Shown here: positions 35,436-44,603 of the stretch, in pieces
Position numbering within the stretch: position 1 is the first letter of the stretch
How the letters are laid out: every line of letters starts with the position of its first letter
Origin: Lentibacillus sp. JNUCC-1
Lineage (GTDB): Bacteria > Bacillota > Bacilli > Bacillales > Amphibacillaceae
DNA length: 64,000 nt
Reading direction: 5' to 3'
Assembly: GCF_009741735.1 (NCBI RefSeq)
Contig: NZ_WHOH01000001.1
Span: 682,001 to 746,000, forward strand
Notes under the pieces: model-generated
Seen by the model: the letters and a program-made list of their open reading frames with translations, nothing else
Databases searched by the model: none
What the model was told of the DNA's origin: nothing
Position numbers and translations under genes: made by a program

Positions 35436-36320
35436 TTAAGTGACCCTTGTTTTCATTTTGATATACCAAAATAAGACTGTTCCAAGCGGTAAGGCCATGA
35501 TCGTTAAAGCTTTCCGCGGTGTTTCTTGTATGAAGGCTCGATTGCGACTCATAAAGCTGCTTGAAACATAATGGATGGCTTGACGGAATTGGAATGCACG
35601 TGTCGCAAATGGCAGCTTCATTAAGGCTTTCCGGTAAAAAGAAAAGCCTTGTGGGTTCTTCCGGTACTGGAAGAGCATATTCCTTGAGGAACCGTCTGCC
35701 AGATATTCCACACAGCATAAAGTCTCATCCATGAGCAGAAGTTCATAATCCCGATCCAGCTGATAATACTTGTAGGCAAGCCCGACATAGCGTTCATTTT
35801 CAAAAAGCGGATATGGATATTGCCGTGTCAGTTCTGTACGATAAACCAATTTTTTATCGCCTGTTACCCCATGTTTGTAATATAAATCAAACAATGAGGA
35901 TGCCTTCAAATGAGCCGGCCATTTGGTGCCGATCAGATCCCCTTTTGTATTGGTGTTCAGCCCGACGAGACCGCTGTACTGATCACTGCCATGTTGATTC
36001 CAAAAAGAAAGGATCTTTTCCACCGCATCTGGCGGCATAAAGTCATCTGAATCCAAACATACATTCAGCTCGGTATTGATTCTGTCGTACGCCGTGTTAT
36101 GGGCGCCATGCATCCCTTGATTAGACTGCCGGACATAATCAATGTGAATCAGCTGTTCTTGCTGCCACGCTTCGACCAGCGCTTGTGTTCCATCAGTTGA
36201 GCCGTCATCGATGATCAGCCACTTAAAGTCTTGATTTCTCTGCCTTTTAAGACTGGCATAACAGGCGGGCAGTGTGTGGGCCCGGTTATACGTAGGCGTG
36301 AATATTGTGAGCTGCTTCAT
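35436..36320 (-). CDS. glycosyltransferase family 2
   Basis: About 294 aa GT-A enzyme: TIFTPTYNRAHTLPACYASL, IIDDGSTDGTQALVEAW, and the DxD region VCLDSDDFMPPDAVEKIL. The tail QETPRKALTIMALPLGTVLFW suggests a C-terminal hydrophobic helix that may contact the membrane. The start at 36320 follows GGGAGTGA; the longer in-frame start at 36389 lies deep inside the upstream GT4 gene without a site. It overlaps that gene by 35 bp. Specificity is unknown. Confidence 0.88.
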   Translation of the reverse strand: MKQLTIFTPTYNRAHTLPACYASLKRQRNQDFKWLIIDDGSTDGTQALVEAWQQEQLIHIDYVRQSNQGMHGAHNTAYDRINTELNVCLDSDDFMPPDAVEKILSFWNQHGSDQYSGLVGLNTNTKGDLIGTKWPAHLKASSLFDLYYKHGVTGDKKLVYRTELTRQYPYPLFENERYVGLAYKYYQLDRDYELLLMDETLCCVEYLADGSSRNMLFQYRKNPQGFSFYRKALMKLPFATRAFQFRQAIHYVSSSFMSRNRAFIQETPRKALTIMALPLGTVLFWYIKMKTRVT

Positions 36321-37440
36321 GATCTTCACTCCCATATGATAAATAAGCATCCTGTAAATCGGCGGCCGTTTGTTTGATGTCATAACCATGTTGTTTCAAT
36401 GCTTCCCCCGATATCAATCGTGCCTGTGTTCTGTAACTCAACAGCTGAATCGCGTCCGACCAGGCCGCGTGATCTGACAGCGGTAAGTAATGGACCAGGT
36501 GCAGGTTCAAATCCACTTCACTTGTAATGGTGTCAGAAATCAAACACGGCAATCCTGCTGCTTGGGCCTCAATCAACGTTACCGGTAGGCCTTCATGCAA
36601 TGACGGAAACACAAACAGATCGAACGCATGCAGCAACTCAGGTATATTCTCCCGCACCCCAAGAAACCGGACATGGTTATTTAAACCCAACGCATTCACC
36701 CGGCTCTGAATTTTCTTCTTCAGGACCCCGTCTCCTGCCAATAACAGAATGGCATGCGGCAGCTGTTGATGAACTTCCGCGAAGATCTCAATCAGCCCAT
36801 CATGGTTTTTCTGTTTGTTAAACCGGCCAACATGCCCTAAAACAAAAGCATTATCAGGGATGTTTAATGCCGTTCGAATTTGACGCCGACTGGATTCATT
36901 AAATAGAAAGGTATCAATATCTATGCCGTTTTTTAAAATATGGGCCTGACTCGCATCTTTCTGAAACAGCCAGTCTGCAGCAGCCTGTGAACATGCGTAC
37001 AGATGGGTGTGGTCCGTCTTGATAGAACGGCCTGCATAATATTTATAGCCTTTGGACAAGAACCCGCCTTCACTTGCGGTGTTATGACTGTGGACGATGC
37101 GGATCGGAACAGCTGCTTTCTTCGCCTCACGGATGACCAATCCGCTCATTCTGTCCATGTGGGCATGCACCACCTGATAGTGGTGTGCCACAAAAAATTG
37201 TTTCAAACTGCGCATATACCCTCGGTGCCCTGCCTCTGTTACATACGGCATCCGGTGCACCACACCGCCCAAGGATTTAATCTCTTCGTCATACACCCCT
37301 TCTTTGCACGTCAGGAAATCAAATTGCACTTTTCGTCGGTCCATATGCCGATACAGATTCATGATCAATGTTTCTGCACCGCCTCTGTTCATATTGACGA
37401 CAACATGCAGGATCCTTAATGGTTCGCTCACATCGCTCAC
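36286..37440 (-). CDS. glycosyltransferase family 4 (EpsF-like)
   Basis: 384 aa. N-terminal RILHVVVNMNRGGAETLIMNLYRHMD, then HAHMDRMSGLVIREAKKA and HSHNTASEGG, place it in the EpsF-like branch. The donor domain shows LGHVGRFNKQKNHDGLIEIF, LLLAGDGVL and the E-x7-E motif LHEGLPVTLIEAQAAGLP. Overlaps the EpsD-like stop by 4 bp. It is a clear relative of the gene at 26476-27630, suggesting duplication within the locus. Confidence 0.9.
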   Translation of the reverse strand: MSDVSEPLRILHVVVNMNRGGAETLIMNLYRHMDRRKVQFDFLTCKEGVYDEEIKSLGGVVHRMPYVTEAGHRGYMRSLKQFFVAHHYQVVHAHMDRMSGLVIREAKKAAVPIRIVHSHNTASEGGFLSKGYKYYAGRSIKTDHTHLYACSQAAADWLFQKDASQAHILKNGIDIDTFLFNESSRRQIRTALNIPDNAFVLGHVGRFNKQKNHDGLIEIFAEVHQQLPHAILLLAGDGVLKKKIQSRVNALGLNNHVRFLGVRENIPELLHAFDLFVFPSLHEGLPVTLIEAQAAGLPCLISDTITSEVDLNLHLVHYLPLSDHAAWSDAIQLLSYRTQARLISGEALKQHGYDIKQTAADLQDAYLSYGSEDHEAAHNIHAYV

Positions 37441-38600
37441 CTCCCAATGACAGATTGATATGACGTTGGTTGAGCTGTTCCCATTAACCGTTGATAGATC
37501 AGTTGTTTTTCAAGCATTACGGTATCGATGCTATAAGCTTCTTCAATCGTCCGTCTCCCCTGCTGCCCGAGGTGTTCTCTAAGATTCTTATGTGCCCATA
37601 AATGCTTTACCTTCTCCGCGAACAGTTCCGGTTCATGGGGCCCCAGCAAATAGCCCTCCCGATGATTCCGGACCAGCTCGTTATGCCCCCGATTCGTTGT
37701 TGCCACCACAGGCAGGCCGGCCGCCATTGCTTCCATAATGTTAACAGGCAGGCCTTCTCGGAAACTTGATGCGACTGCGACATCACATACTGGCAAGAGG
37801 TCTTCTATATCTTTCCGAAAACCGAGAAACGTAACTCTGTCGGCAATCCCAAGATGGTGTGCGTGTGCTTTGCAGTCTTCAAGCATTGTGCCTTCTCCTG
37901 CCAGAATCAGTCTTATATTCGGGATATCCCTTTTAAGCAATGCCACCACTGATAGCAAAAATTGCTGATTTTTATTACGGTTAAATTCAGATGCATTAAA
38001 TAATAAAAAGTCATCGGCATCAAATCCCAATGACTTTTTTTCCGTTGCTTTAATATGTTTTGGCAATGGCTTAAATCGACTGGTGTCGACGCCTACACCA
38101 CTGACGCGATGGACTTCTTTAGCTTTGAAACCGCGCCTGAGTGCGAGATTGTAATCTTCTTTATTAATGGTAAGCAGGCTGTCAGTGTAGTGGGAAAGAC
38201 CTTTTTCAATCGGGTAATACAGCAGCCAGTTTCTGAACGGAACCCCTTTGCAAAAGTGAAAACCGTGTGCTGTATAAATGACTTTCGTCCCTTTTTTCCG
38301 GGCGCTTCTCGCGGTCAGCCGGGCCAGCACGCCTCCCAGCGGTGTGTGTGCATGAATAAAATCATAGTCATGGTGGTCGATGATGGTCCGCAGCTGTTTG
38401 TATCCTTTGATATTACGGACATGAAACGGTGAACGGTGAATGTCGATTGTGAATTTCTTGTCTGTAAACGGCAATTCCATATCACCTGCTGCTGCGACAT
38501 GCACATCCCACCCTTGCTGTTTGAACCATTGCATTTCCGGTAAATGAAACGCTTTGAAATGATAATCAACTGTCGCACAGTAAAGAATTGTTTTTGTCAC
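37437..38600 (-). CDS. glycosyltransferase family 4 (EpsD-like)
   Basis: About 387 aa from GTG 38600, chosen because GGGAGG lies about 8-10 bp before it and the family begins TKTILYCATVDYHFKAFHLP. Further motifs: YDFIHAHTPLGGVLARLTAR, YTAHGFHFCKGVP, FNRNKNQQFLLSVV, LILAGEG, and the E-x7-E motif FREGLPVNIMEAMAAGLP. This is the usual gene after epsC in Bacillus eps operons, and here it starts 22 bp after the epsC stop. Confidence 0.9.
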   Translation of the reverse strand: MTKTILYCATVDYHFKAFHLPEMQWFKQQGWDVHVAAAGDMELPFTDKKFTIDIHRSPFHVRNIKGYKQLRTIIDHHDYDFIHAHTPLGGVLARLTARSARKKGTKVIYTAHGFHFCKGVPFRNWLLYYPIEKGLSHYTDSLLTINKEDYNLALRRGFKAKEVHRVSGVGVDTSRFKPLPKHIKATEKKSLGFDADDFLLFNASEFNRNKNQQFLLSVVALLKRDIPNIRLILAGEGTMLEDCKAHAHHLGIADRVTFLGFRKDIEDLLPVCDVAVASSFREGLPVNIMEAMAAGLPVVATTNRGHNELVRNHREGYLLGPHEPELFAEKVKHLWAHKNLREHLGQQGRRTIEEAYSIDTVMLEKQLIYQRLMGTAQPTSYQSVIGR

Positions 38601-38622
38601 AGGCACCACCTCCCTTTTAGCC

Positions 38623-40449
38623 TTACATTGGCATCGCTTGCTGTGCTTCATTTGGTATCGTCTGATTGGCAAGTTGCAGCAGTTCGTCTCGTAATTCGTT
38701 GCGGCTGTATATGTGGTAATGATGAATAATATGTTCGATTTCTTCCATATAAAGGCTGGTTGTTTTTCCGATATAAATTTTCGGATGGATTTGTTCCTCA
38801 TGACTTTCACCGTCATTTAATAATTCTTCAAATAATTTTTCGCCCGGCCTGATCCCGGTGAACTCAATGCTGATGTCGTTCAACGTGAATCCGGAAAGCT
38901 TGATCAGGTTAGTCGCCAAGTCTAATATCTTAACCGGCTTTCCCATATCCAGCACAAAAATCTCACCGCCTTTTGCCAATGCCCCGGCCTGGATAACCAA
39001 TCTCGACGCTTCTGGGATGGTCATGAAATAGCGCACCATGTCAGGGTGTGTAATCGTAATAGGTCCGCCATTTTCAATTTGCCGTTTAAATAAAGGAATC
39101 ACACTCCCTCGGCTTCCCAGCACATTGCCAAAACGAACCGCTACAAATTTGGTCCGGCTGCCCCTCCCCATATCCTGGATGATCATTTCCGCAAGCCGTT
39201 TGGAGGCTCCCATCACACTGGTCGGATTTACGGCTTTATCGGTGGAGACCATTACAAAGGTTTTCACCTGCTCACGGGCAGCGGCTTTGGCAACATTCAT
39301 CGTACCAATCATATTATTCTTCACCGCTTCATCCGGACTTCGCTCCATTAAAGGCACGTGCTTGTGGGCCGCTGCATGATACACCACATCGGGTTGGTGC
39401 CTGGACATAACCTCTTCCATTTTACGGGCATCCTGAATTTCCGCGATTTCTGTCACAAACTCTATCTCAGTATGTTTGCATGTATGCTTTAATTCCATTT
39501 CAATCTGATAGATGCTATTCTCACCATGTCCCAGCAGAATCAGTTGCTCCGGACGAAACATCGTAATTTGTCTGGCAATCTCTGACCCAATCGAACCGCC
39601 GCCACCAGTGATCAGCACCACTTTTCCGGTAATATGCTTTGCTATTGATGTCATATCCATTTCCACTGGATCACGGCCAAGCAAGTCCTCCACCCGCACG
39701 TCACGAAACTGACTGAAGGCCACTTTACCGGTAATCAAGTCTTCTATAGCGGGCAGAATTTTGGTTTGTGCCTCTGTTTTGGCACATTCTTTGAAAATGG
39801 TATTTAAATCTCGGCGGTCAAGAGAGGGAATCGCAATAATAATATGATCGATTTCAAAATTCTCCACCACATTGGGAATGTCTTTAACGCCACCTGCTAC
39901 TGGAAGACTCAAAATATCTAATTGCTGTTTCCCGAAATCATCGTCAATAAAAGCAACTGGACTCAACCCTTGACTCTGCTCTCTTAGCAGCTGTCGTGCA
40001 ACCATTGTTCCAGCTGATCCAGCACCAACAATCAGTGTGCGCTTTCCATCTGATGTTTGTGGAATGATCCGATCCCTAAAGATCCGCCATAGAAACCTGG
40101 AGCCCCCTAGAAAAACCATATACATGAGGCCGGTAGCTACCATCAATCTGTGCGACATAGGCTCGAACCAGATAGCATCAACCATTAAAGCCGATATAAT
40201 TGCCAACGTAGCAACTTTCAATATGGTCCACAGTTCTCCAATACTGGCGTACTCCCAGACCTTTTTATAGAATTTGAAGTAAAATGAAAACAAATAATGA
40301 CTGATTAAAATGATGGCGGCAAAAGCTATAACCGATATGGTAAAAACGTTGAAAGACGCCAGCACAAGATAATGACTGGCCACAATCGCACTAAGTACAA
40401 TAATAGAATCAATGACAATGAACAAACTGAGCCGTTTCTTGTAAGACAC
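38623..40449 (-). CDS. epsC: UDP-sugar 4,6-dehydratase, membrane form (EpsC/CapD/PglF-like)
   Basis: 608 aa. Four N-terminal membrane segments (residues about 8-130), a first Rossmann domain (LIVGAGSAGTMVARQLL) and a second catalytic one (VLITGGGGSIGSEIARQI). Active site STDKAVNPTSVMGASKR has Met in place of the usual Tyr, as normal for this family. HAAAHKHVPLMERSPDEA and FTGIRPGEKLFEELL confirm it. Expected product is UDP-4-keto-6-deoxy-GlcNAc, the first step to bacillosamine. It starts at GTG 40449 after AAGGGGG. Confidence 0.93.
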   Translation of the reverse strand: MSYKKRLSLFIVIDSIIVLSAIVASHYLVLASFNVFTISVIAFAAIILISHYLFSFYFKFYKKVWEYASIGELWTILKVATLAIISALMVDAIWFEPMSHRLMVATGLMYMVFLGGSRFLWRIFRDRIIPQTSDGKRTLIVGAGSAGTMVARQLLREQSQGLSPVAFIDDDFGKQQLDILSLPVAGGVKDIPNVVENFEIDHIIIAIPSLDRRDLNTIFKECAKTEAQTKILPAIEDLITGKVAFSQFRDVRVEDLLGRDPVEMDMTSIAKHITGKVVLITGGGGSIGSEIARQITMFRPEQLILLGHGENSIYQIEMELKHTCKHTEIEFVTEIAEIQDARKMEEVMSRHQPDVVYHAAAHKHVPLMERSPDEAVKNNMIGTMNVAKAAAREQVKTFVMVSTDKAVNPTSVMGASKRLAEMIIQDMGRGSRTKFVAVRFGNVLGSRGSVIPLFKRQIENGGPITITHPDMVRYFMTIPEASRLVIQAGALAKGGEIFVLDMGKPVKILDLATNLIKLSGFTLNDISIEFTGIRPGEKLFEELLNDGESHEEQIHPKIYIGKTTSLYMEEIEHIIHHYHIYSRNELRDELLQLANQTIPNEAQQAMPM

Positions 40450-40474
40450 AACACATACCCCCTTCCATAGTGAT

Positions 40475-40605
40475 TTGGATAATCAGACATAAAAAATATG
40501 TAGTGGGCATCTAACCCATCCTCACACCACACCCTCGATGACGCGCATCTAAGGTCTATTCCAACCCACAGCATGGCCGAGTGCCTCCAATGATATCGGT
40601 ATAGT
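40475..40605 (-). ncRNA. candidate structured leader RNA upstream of epsC (EAR/epsC-RNA position)
   Basis: Between a SinR-like operator and the epsC ribosome site lies about 130 bp of non-coding DNA distinct from repeat R3. Possible pairings on the minus strand include CGGTA with TACCG and GTGGG with CCCAC (enclosing ATGCCCAC). In B. subtilis the EAR antitermination RNA sits at this place and lets polymerase pass terminators in the eps operon; here at least two internal terminators lie downstream. The call rests on position and context, not on a matched consensus. Confidence 0.35.
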
Positions 40606-40627
40606 AGACATTACCGAGAACGAATTT

Positions 40628-40643
40628 GTTCTTATTAAAGAAC
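40628..40643 (-). promoter_or_regulatory. SinR-type operator palindrome upstream of epsC
   Basis: GTTCTTATTAAAGAAC: two inverted boxes, GTTCTTA and (reverse) GTTCTTT, against the known SinR box GTTCTYT. A second arrangement GAAC-N6-GTTC overlaps at 40619-40632. It lies 180 bp before the epsC start. Confidence 0.6.
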
Positions 40644-40702
40644 AATAAAACACACTTTTCCCTTATAAAAACAGGCTATTAACTGTTTATGACTCCTTCT
40701 GG

Positions 40703-40982
40703 CGATCGCTGGGGAAACACTCCGCTTTCCGCGGGCGCTGCTGAGCCTCGGGCCCACAGGACGTGGGTCATGAAGAAGTAGCGATTGACGTCGCGGTTTT
40801 AGCCTTCCTTCCCCTCTTATGAGAGTAGAACCGTCCAAGCCACTGAATTACATAGAGTGATTGGAGCGGAGGGAAGTCGACTCCTGCGGGAACAGCACGA
40901 GTCCGAAGACCCCGCAGAGGTGGTTTTCCTCGAGGAGGCTGAGGCCGTGCCGCGGAAAGCGACTTCCCGGAGCGCAAATCAC
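40703..40982 (-). repeat. composite palindromic repeat, copy R3 (inverted)
   Basis: The reverse complement of the R4-type element. U1 spans 40858-40982 between arms gtgattggagcggagggaag and cttcccggagcgcaaatcac. U2 is reduced to about 40703-40750 (ggggaaacactccgctttcc, gcgggcgctgctgagcctc) followed by unrelated sequence. It lies between wzc and epsC and is inverted relative to R1, R2 and R4. No gene is seen in 40644-41041. Confidence 0.8.
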
Positions 40983-41041
40983 GGTGCTCTCGTTGTGGCT
41001 GCTAGCTATTCTCCACACCATAAGTAGTTAGAACACTGTCC

Positions 41042-42430
41042 CTACCGATTATTCATGATGACGCCCATGAGGTGGGCGTGGGCTAGGTGTAGAACTTTGC
41101 CGGCTTCGGCTGTTTTGTTCTGTGCGGTTTTGCCCTGGTTTAGGACAAGCACAACACCGTCACATTGATTGGCCAGCACCCGCGTTTCGGTGGACTCCAG
41201 CAATCCTGGTGAATCAATCAAAATCGCATCATAATGCCGGACAACCTCCTTCAACAACGCATTCATGCTCGCACTCCCAAGCAATTCCGGCGGGTTAGCC
41301 GCCTCAGATCCACTCGTTAATATATCCAAATTCCCAATACCCGTTTGATTAAGGGCACTTAGAAATGATGCGCTATTTGATAAAACATTTGTTAACCCCT
41401 CTTCATTCGGCAAGTTGAAAATGCGGTGAATCATCGGCTTGCGCATATTGGCATCGATTAATAAGATCTTTTCATTTTGCTGGGTCATGGAAACCGCTAG
41501 ATTCGCAATCATGGTCGATTTCCCCTCCCCTTTCCCAGGAGATGTAACCAGGAAGACGTGTTTCTTTTTCCAGGCAGTCACAAACTGGATGCTCGCCCGA
41601 ATGGTACGGAATTGATCTGAAATAACCGATGTGCTGTTAGAGTATGTGATTAGATTCGCCCGCTTTAATGGCGCTTCTTTTGTTTTCCGGCTCAATATCA
41701 ATGAAATCCCCCTGTCTTCTGACGTTTCCTGTGTATCCTGTTCATGTTTATCTTTCGTCAACTTCTTTTTCTTCATATTTGAAACAGTACCAAGGATCGG
41801 GACGCCCAGTATATCCTCCACTTCCTGTTCATTTTTAACTGAACCATCAAGTGATTCCAGCAGATAGGCTAACCCGATTCCTGCCATCAACCCACCCAGC
41901 AAGGTCAAAATCAGCAATTTCGTTTGATTTTGGTTAATGGGTTCATCATTTAATGCGGCTTTTGACAACAGCTGAACACCTTCGAATTCAAGGAGATCAA
42001 CAATTTCATTTTTAAAAACACGTGCGGTCGTATTGGCAATCTGTACTGCTACAGCTGGATCCTGGTCTGTCACCGAAATTAAAATCACCTGTGAATCTTC
42101 CAGTCGTTCAACTTTAATTTGATTGGCAATGCCCGCAGAAGACTTTGAGAGATTCAAATCATCTTTAACTTTTTCCATAATAATAGGGTCTGTGATCATG
42201 ACCATCAGGGTTTTCATAAATTCTCCGTCGGAATCGACTACAATACGTGTTGACGTTTCGTAAGAGGGTGTACTGTTCTTTTCCGCTAGATAGTAACCCC
42301 CGGCCAAGCCAAGCAGCAGCATCACGATGATGATCCAATACCGTTTTTTAAAAACATTAAAATGGGCTTTCAAATCAATGTCTTTCTCAGTGAGCCCTTT
42401 AGAATCGTGGTCTTGCTTAAATGCGTTCAT
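41042..42430 (-). CDS. Wzc-like fused chain-length determinant and BY-type ATPase
   Basis: 462 aa. The N-terminal Wzz part has two membrane segments (YWIIIVMLLLGLAGGYYLA and LLILTLLGGLMAGIGLAYLL). The cytoplasmic ATPase has Walker A TSPGKGEGKSTMIANLA, Walker A' ILLIDANMRKP and Walker B DAILIDSPG. Bacilli usually encode these as two proteins (EpsA and EpsB/CpsD); here they are one chain. It ends at MGVIMNNR with no tyrosine-rich tail, so the autophosphorylated cluster is absent. No CpsB/EpsE-type phosphatase gene is nearby. It starts at an ATG after AAAGGTGAT. Confidence 0.88.
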   Translation of the reverse strand: MNAFKQDHDSKGLTEKDIDLKAHFNVFKKRYWIIIVMLLLGLAGGYYLAEKNSTPSYETSTRIVVDSDGEFMKTLMVMITDPIIMEKVKDDLNLSKSSAGIANQIKVERLEDSQVILISVTDQDPAVAVQIANTTARVFKNEIVDLLEFEGVQLLSKAALNDEPINQNQTKLLILTLLGGLMAGIGLAYLLESLDGSVKNEQEVEDILGVPILGTVSNMKKKKLTKDKHEQDTQETSEDRGISLILSRKTKEAPLKRANLITYSNSTSVISDQFRTIRASIQFVTAWKKKHVFLVTSPGKGEGKSTMIANLAVSMTQQNEKILLIDANMRKPMIHRIFNLPNEEGLTNVLSNSASFLSALNQTGIGNLDILTSGSEAANPPELLGSASMNALLKEVVRHYDAILIDSPGLLESTETRVLANQCDGVVLVLNQGKTAQNKTAEAGKVLHLAHAHLMGVIMNNR

Positions 42431-42482
42431 ATGATCACCTTTTTTTGAGATCTTTTATTTTACGTGCCTAGAGAGATAAAAA

Positions 42483-42571
42483 TTCATTATAACGAACGAA
42501 CAGGTGTAAAAAAAAATGAACTATCTATTTGTGTTGGGGATTTTCATTAGTTTAGTTCATTATAACGAACG
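42483..42571 (-). promoter_or_regulatory. paired 16-bp operators upstream of wzc
   Basis: TTCATTATAACGAACG occurs exactly twice, at 42483-42498 and 42556-42571, 73 bp apart (about seven helical turns). The second reads as a full palindrome GTTCATTATAACGAAC. Each contains TATAAT on the minus strand, so the operators overlap possible -10 boxes. The GTTC-N8-GAAC layout matches the operators near epsC and galU. Repression with looping by the SinR-like protein is a reasonable inference. Confidence 0.6.
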
Positions 42572-42596
42572 CGTCAAGAGGAAAATACATATTATT

Positions 42597-43658
42597 TCAT
42601 TTTTCCTGAATTTCTTTTACAAAAAGCTCTTTTTCGGCGTTATCATTATGGCCAGAAAGAACGCGTCTTAACCAATCATCATTGGTTAAATACCAGTCAA
42701 TGGTTTTGCGCAGGCCTTCTTCAAAAGTGTAGCCTGGTCTCCAGTTCAGTTCTCTGGTAATTTTTGTGTGGTCAATGGCATATCTGAAATCATGTCCCAA
42801 CCGGTCTTCAACATGTTTGATCAATTTTTGATCTTTAATGAGATGTGCAAGAATCTGCTTGACGATATAAATGTTTTCTTTTTCATTATGACCGCCAATA
42901 TTATAGACTTCCCCAACAACCCCTTTATGCAAAACCGCATCAATAGCCCGGCAATGATCGTCGACATAAAGCCAGTCTCTCACCTGTTTCCCGTCCCCAT
43001 AAACAGGCAGTTCCTGATCGCGGAGCGCGTTATGAATCATGAGCGGAATTAACTTTTCCGGGTGTTGTAAAGGGCCATAGTTGTTCGAGCAGCGCGTAAT
43101 ATTGACAGGCAGACCGTATGTCTTGAAATAAGATCTGACCAGCATATCGGCCGATGCCTTGGATGCTGAATAAGGACTGTTTGGTGCCAGACATGTTTTT
43201 TCTGTAAAGTAACCGTCCTTGCCAAGTGTTCCGTATACTTCATCCGTGGAAATTTGAATAAACTTTTTACCTTGTTGATAAGACTGGCTGTAAGTGTCCC
43301 CATGGGCCGTTTTCCAATGACGTCTGGCAGCCTCCAGCAATATTTGCGTCCCGAGTACATTTGTTTTAAGAAAAATGTTCGGATTTTCTATACTCCGGTC
43401 CACATGGGATTCCGCTGCAAAATTAATGACGGCATCAATATCATACTTCAGTAATATGTCTTCCACGAGGGCTTGATCAGTAATATCCCCCTGAATAAAG
43501 TGATGGCGCTGATCGCTTTCAACGTCTTTCAGATTGCTAAGATGGCCGGCATAGGTAAGCAGATCGAGATTTACGATGGTGTAATCATAATGACCGAGCA
43601 TGTATTTCACAAAGTTTGCACCGATAAAACCGGCGCCTCCGGTTACGAGTATATTCAT
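42597..43658 (-). CDS. rmlB: dTDP-glucose 4,6-dehydratase
   Basis: About 353 aa. NAD motif NILVTGGAGFIGANFVKYML, then INFAAESHVDRSIENP, QISTDEVYGTLG, catalytic NSPYSASKASADMLV (YxxxK), RCSNNYGPLQHPEKLIPLMI and VYGDGKQVRDWLYVDDHC. All are hallmarks of RmlB. It makes dTDP-4-keto-6-deoxyglucose from the RmlA product. ATG 43658 is chosen for its GGGGGAGG site; the longer frame to 43682 overlaps the end of galU. rmlA and rmlC are about 29 kb away in the same locus. Confidence 0.94.
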   Translation of the reverse strand: MNILVTGGAGFIGANFVKYMLGHYDYTIVNLDLLTYAGHLSNLKDVESDQRHHFIQGDITDQALVEDILLKYDIDAVINFAAESHVDRSIENPNIFLKTNVLGTQILLEAARRHWKTAHGDTYSQSYQQGKKFIQISTDEVYGTLGKDGYFTEKTCLAPNSPYSASKASADMLVRSYFKTYGLPVNITRCSNNYGPLQHPEKLIPLMIHNALRDQELPVYGDGKQVRDWLYVDDHCRAIDAVLHKGVVGEVYNIGGHNEKENIYIVKQILAHLIKDQKLIKHVEDRLGHDFRYAIDHTKITRELNWRPGYTFEEGLRKTIDWYLTNDDWLRRVLSGHNDNAEKELFVKEIQEK

Positions 43659-43682
43659 TGGACGCCTCCCCCTATGATTCAT

Positions 43683-44560
43683 TTATTTTACTGGTGTTTT
43701 TAATGCTAATTCTTCGATCAATTCAGCAACATCCGCACCGATTGTTTCATCTTTTAAGGCAAACGCCAGCGTTGTTTTTACAAAACCGAACTTCTCACCG
43801 ACATCATACCGGGTACCAGAAAAGTCATAGGCGTAAACATCCTGTTCTTCATTCAGCATTTGCAGGGCATCTGTGAGCTGAATTTCACCGCCGGCCCCGA
43901 TGTGATGTTTATCCAAGTATTTGAAGATATCCGGGGTCAGGATGTAGCGGCCAAGGATAGCCAGATTTGATGGTGCCGTGCCTTGCTCAGGCTTTTCCAC
44001 AAAATGGTCCACTTTATAAAGGCGGCCTTCAGATGCGCTTGGGCTCACGATTCCGTAACGGTCTGTTTCATTGTCGGGCACTTGCTGGACACCTGTAATT
44101 GACCGCCCTGTCAAATCATATTGCTCGATCAGCTGTTTTAGACTGGGGGATCTGCTTCAACAATGTCATCACCCAACAGGACTGCAAAAGGTTCATTGCC
44201 AATAAACTTCCGCGCACACCATACCGCGTGCCCAAGGCCCTGGGGATCTTTTTGCCGGATATAGTGGATATCCACCTTTGAAGTTTGATTCACCTTTTCA
44301 AGCAGCTCAAATTTTTCTTTTTTGATAAGATTGTTTTCCAGTTCAAAATTGCTGTCAAAGTGATCCTCGATCGCACGCTTATGTTTGCCTGTAACGATAA
44401 TAATGTCCTCGATGCCTGACTCAATCGCTTCTTCCACGATATACTGAATCGTTGGTTTGTCGACAATCGGAAGCATTTCTTTCGGCATCGCTTTTGTCGC
44501 CGGCAGGAAGCGCGTCCCCAGCCCTGCAGCTGGTATAATCGCCTTCTTTACTTTTTTCAT
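43683..44560 (-). pseudogene. galU: UTP--glucose-1-phosphate uridylyltransferase, one frameshift
   Basis: Makes UDP-glucose, precursor for galE and several transferases. The N-terminal piece has [40 protein letters not shown] and [12 protein letters not shown]. The frame breaks at the GGGGG run 44145-44149. One extra base gives [20 protein letters not shown], and the second piece continues with GVQQVPDNETDRYGIV, GRYILTPDIF, GEIQLTDALQ. Repaired length is about 292 aa, normal. The start at 44560 follows AAAGG. It is the first gene of the locus. The gene is usually important for growth, which favours a sequencing error. Confidence 0.88.
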
Positions 44561-44603
44561 CCTTACCATCCTTTCGAAGTGTGCTTCACCATCTATCATT
44601 CTC

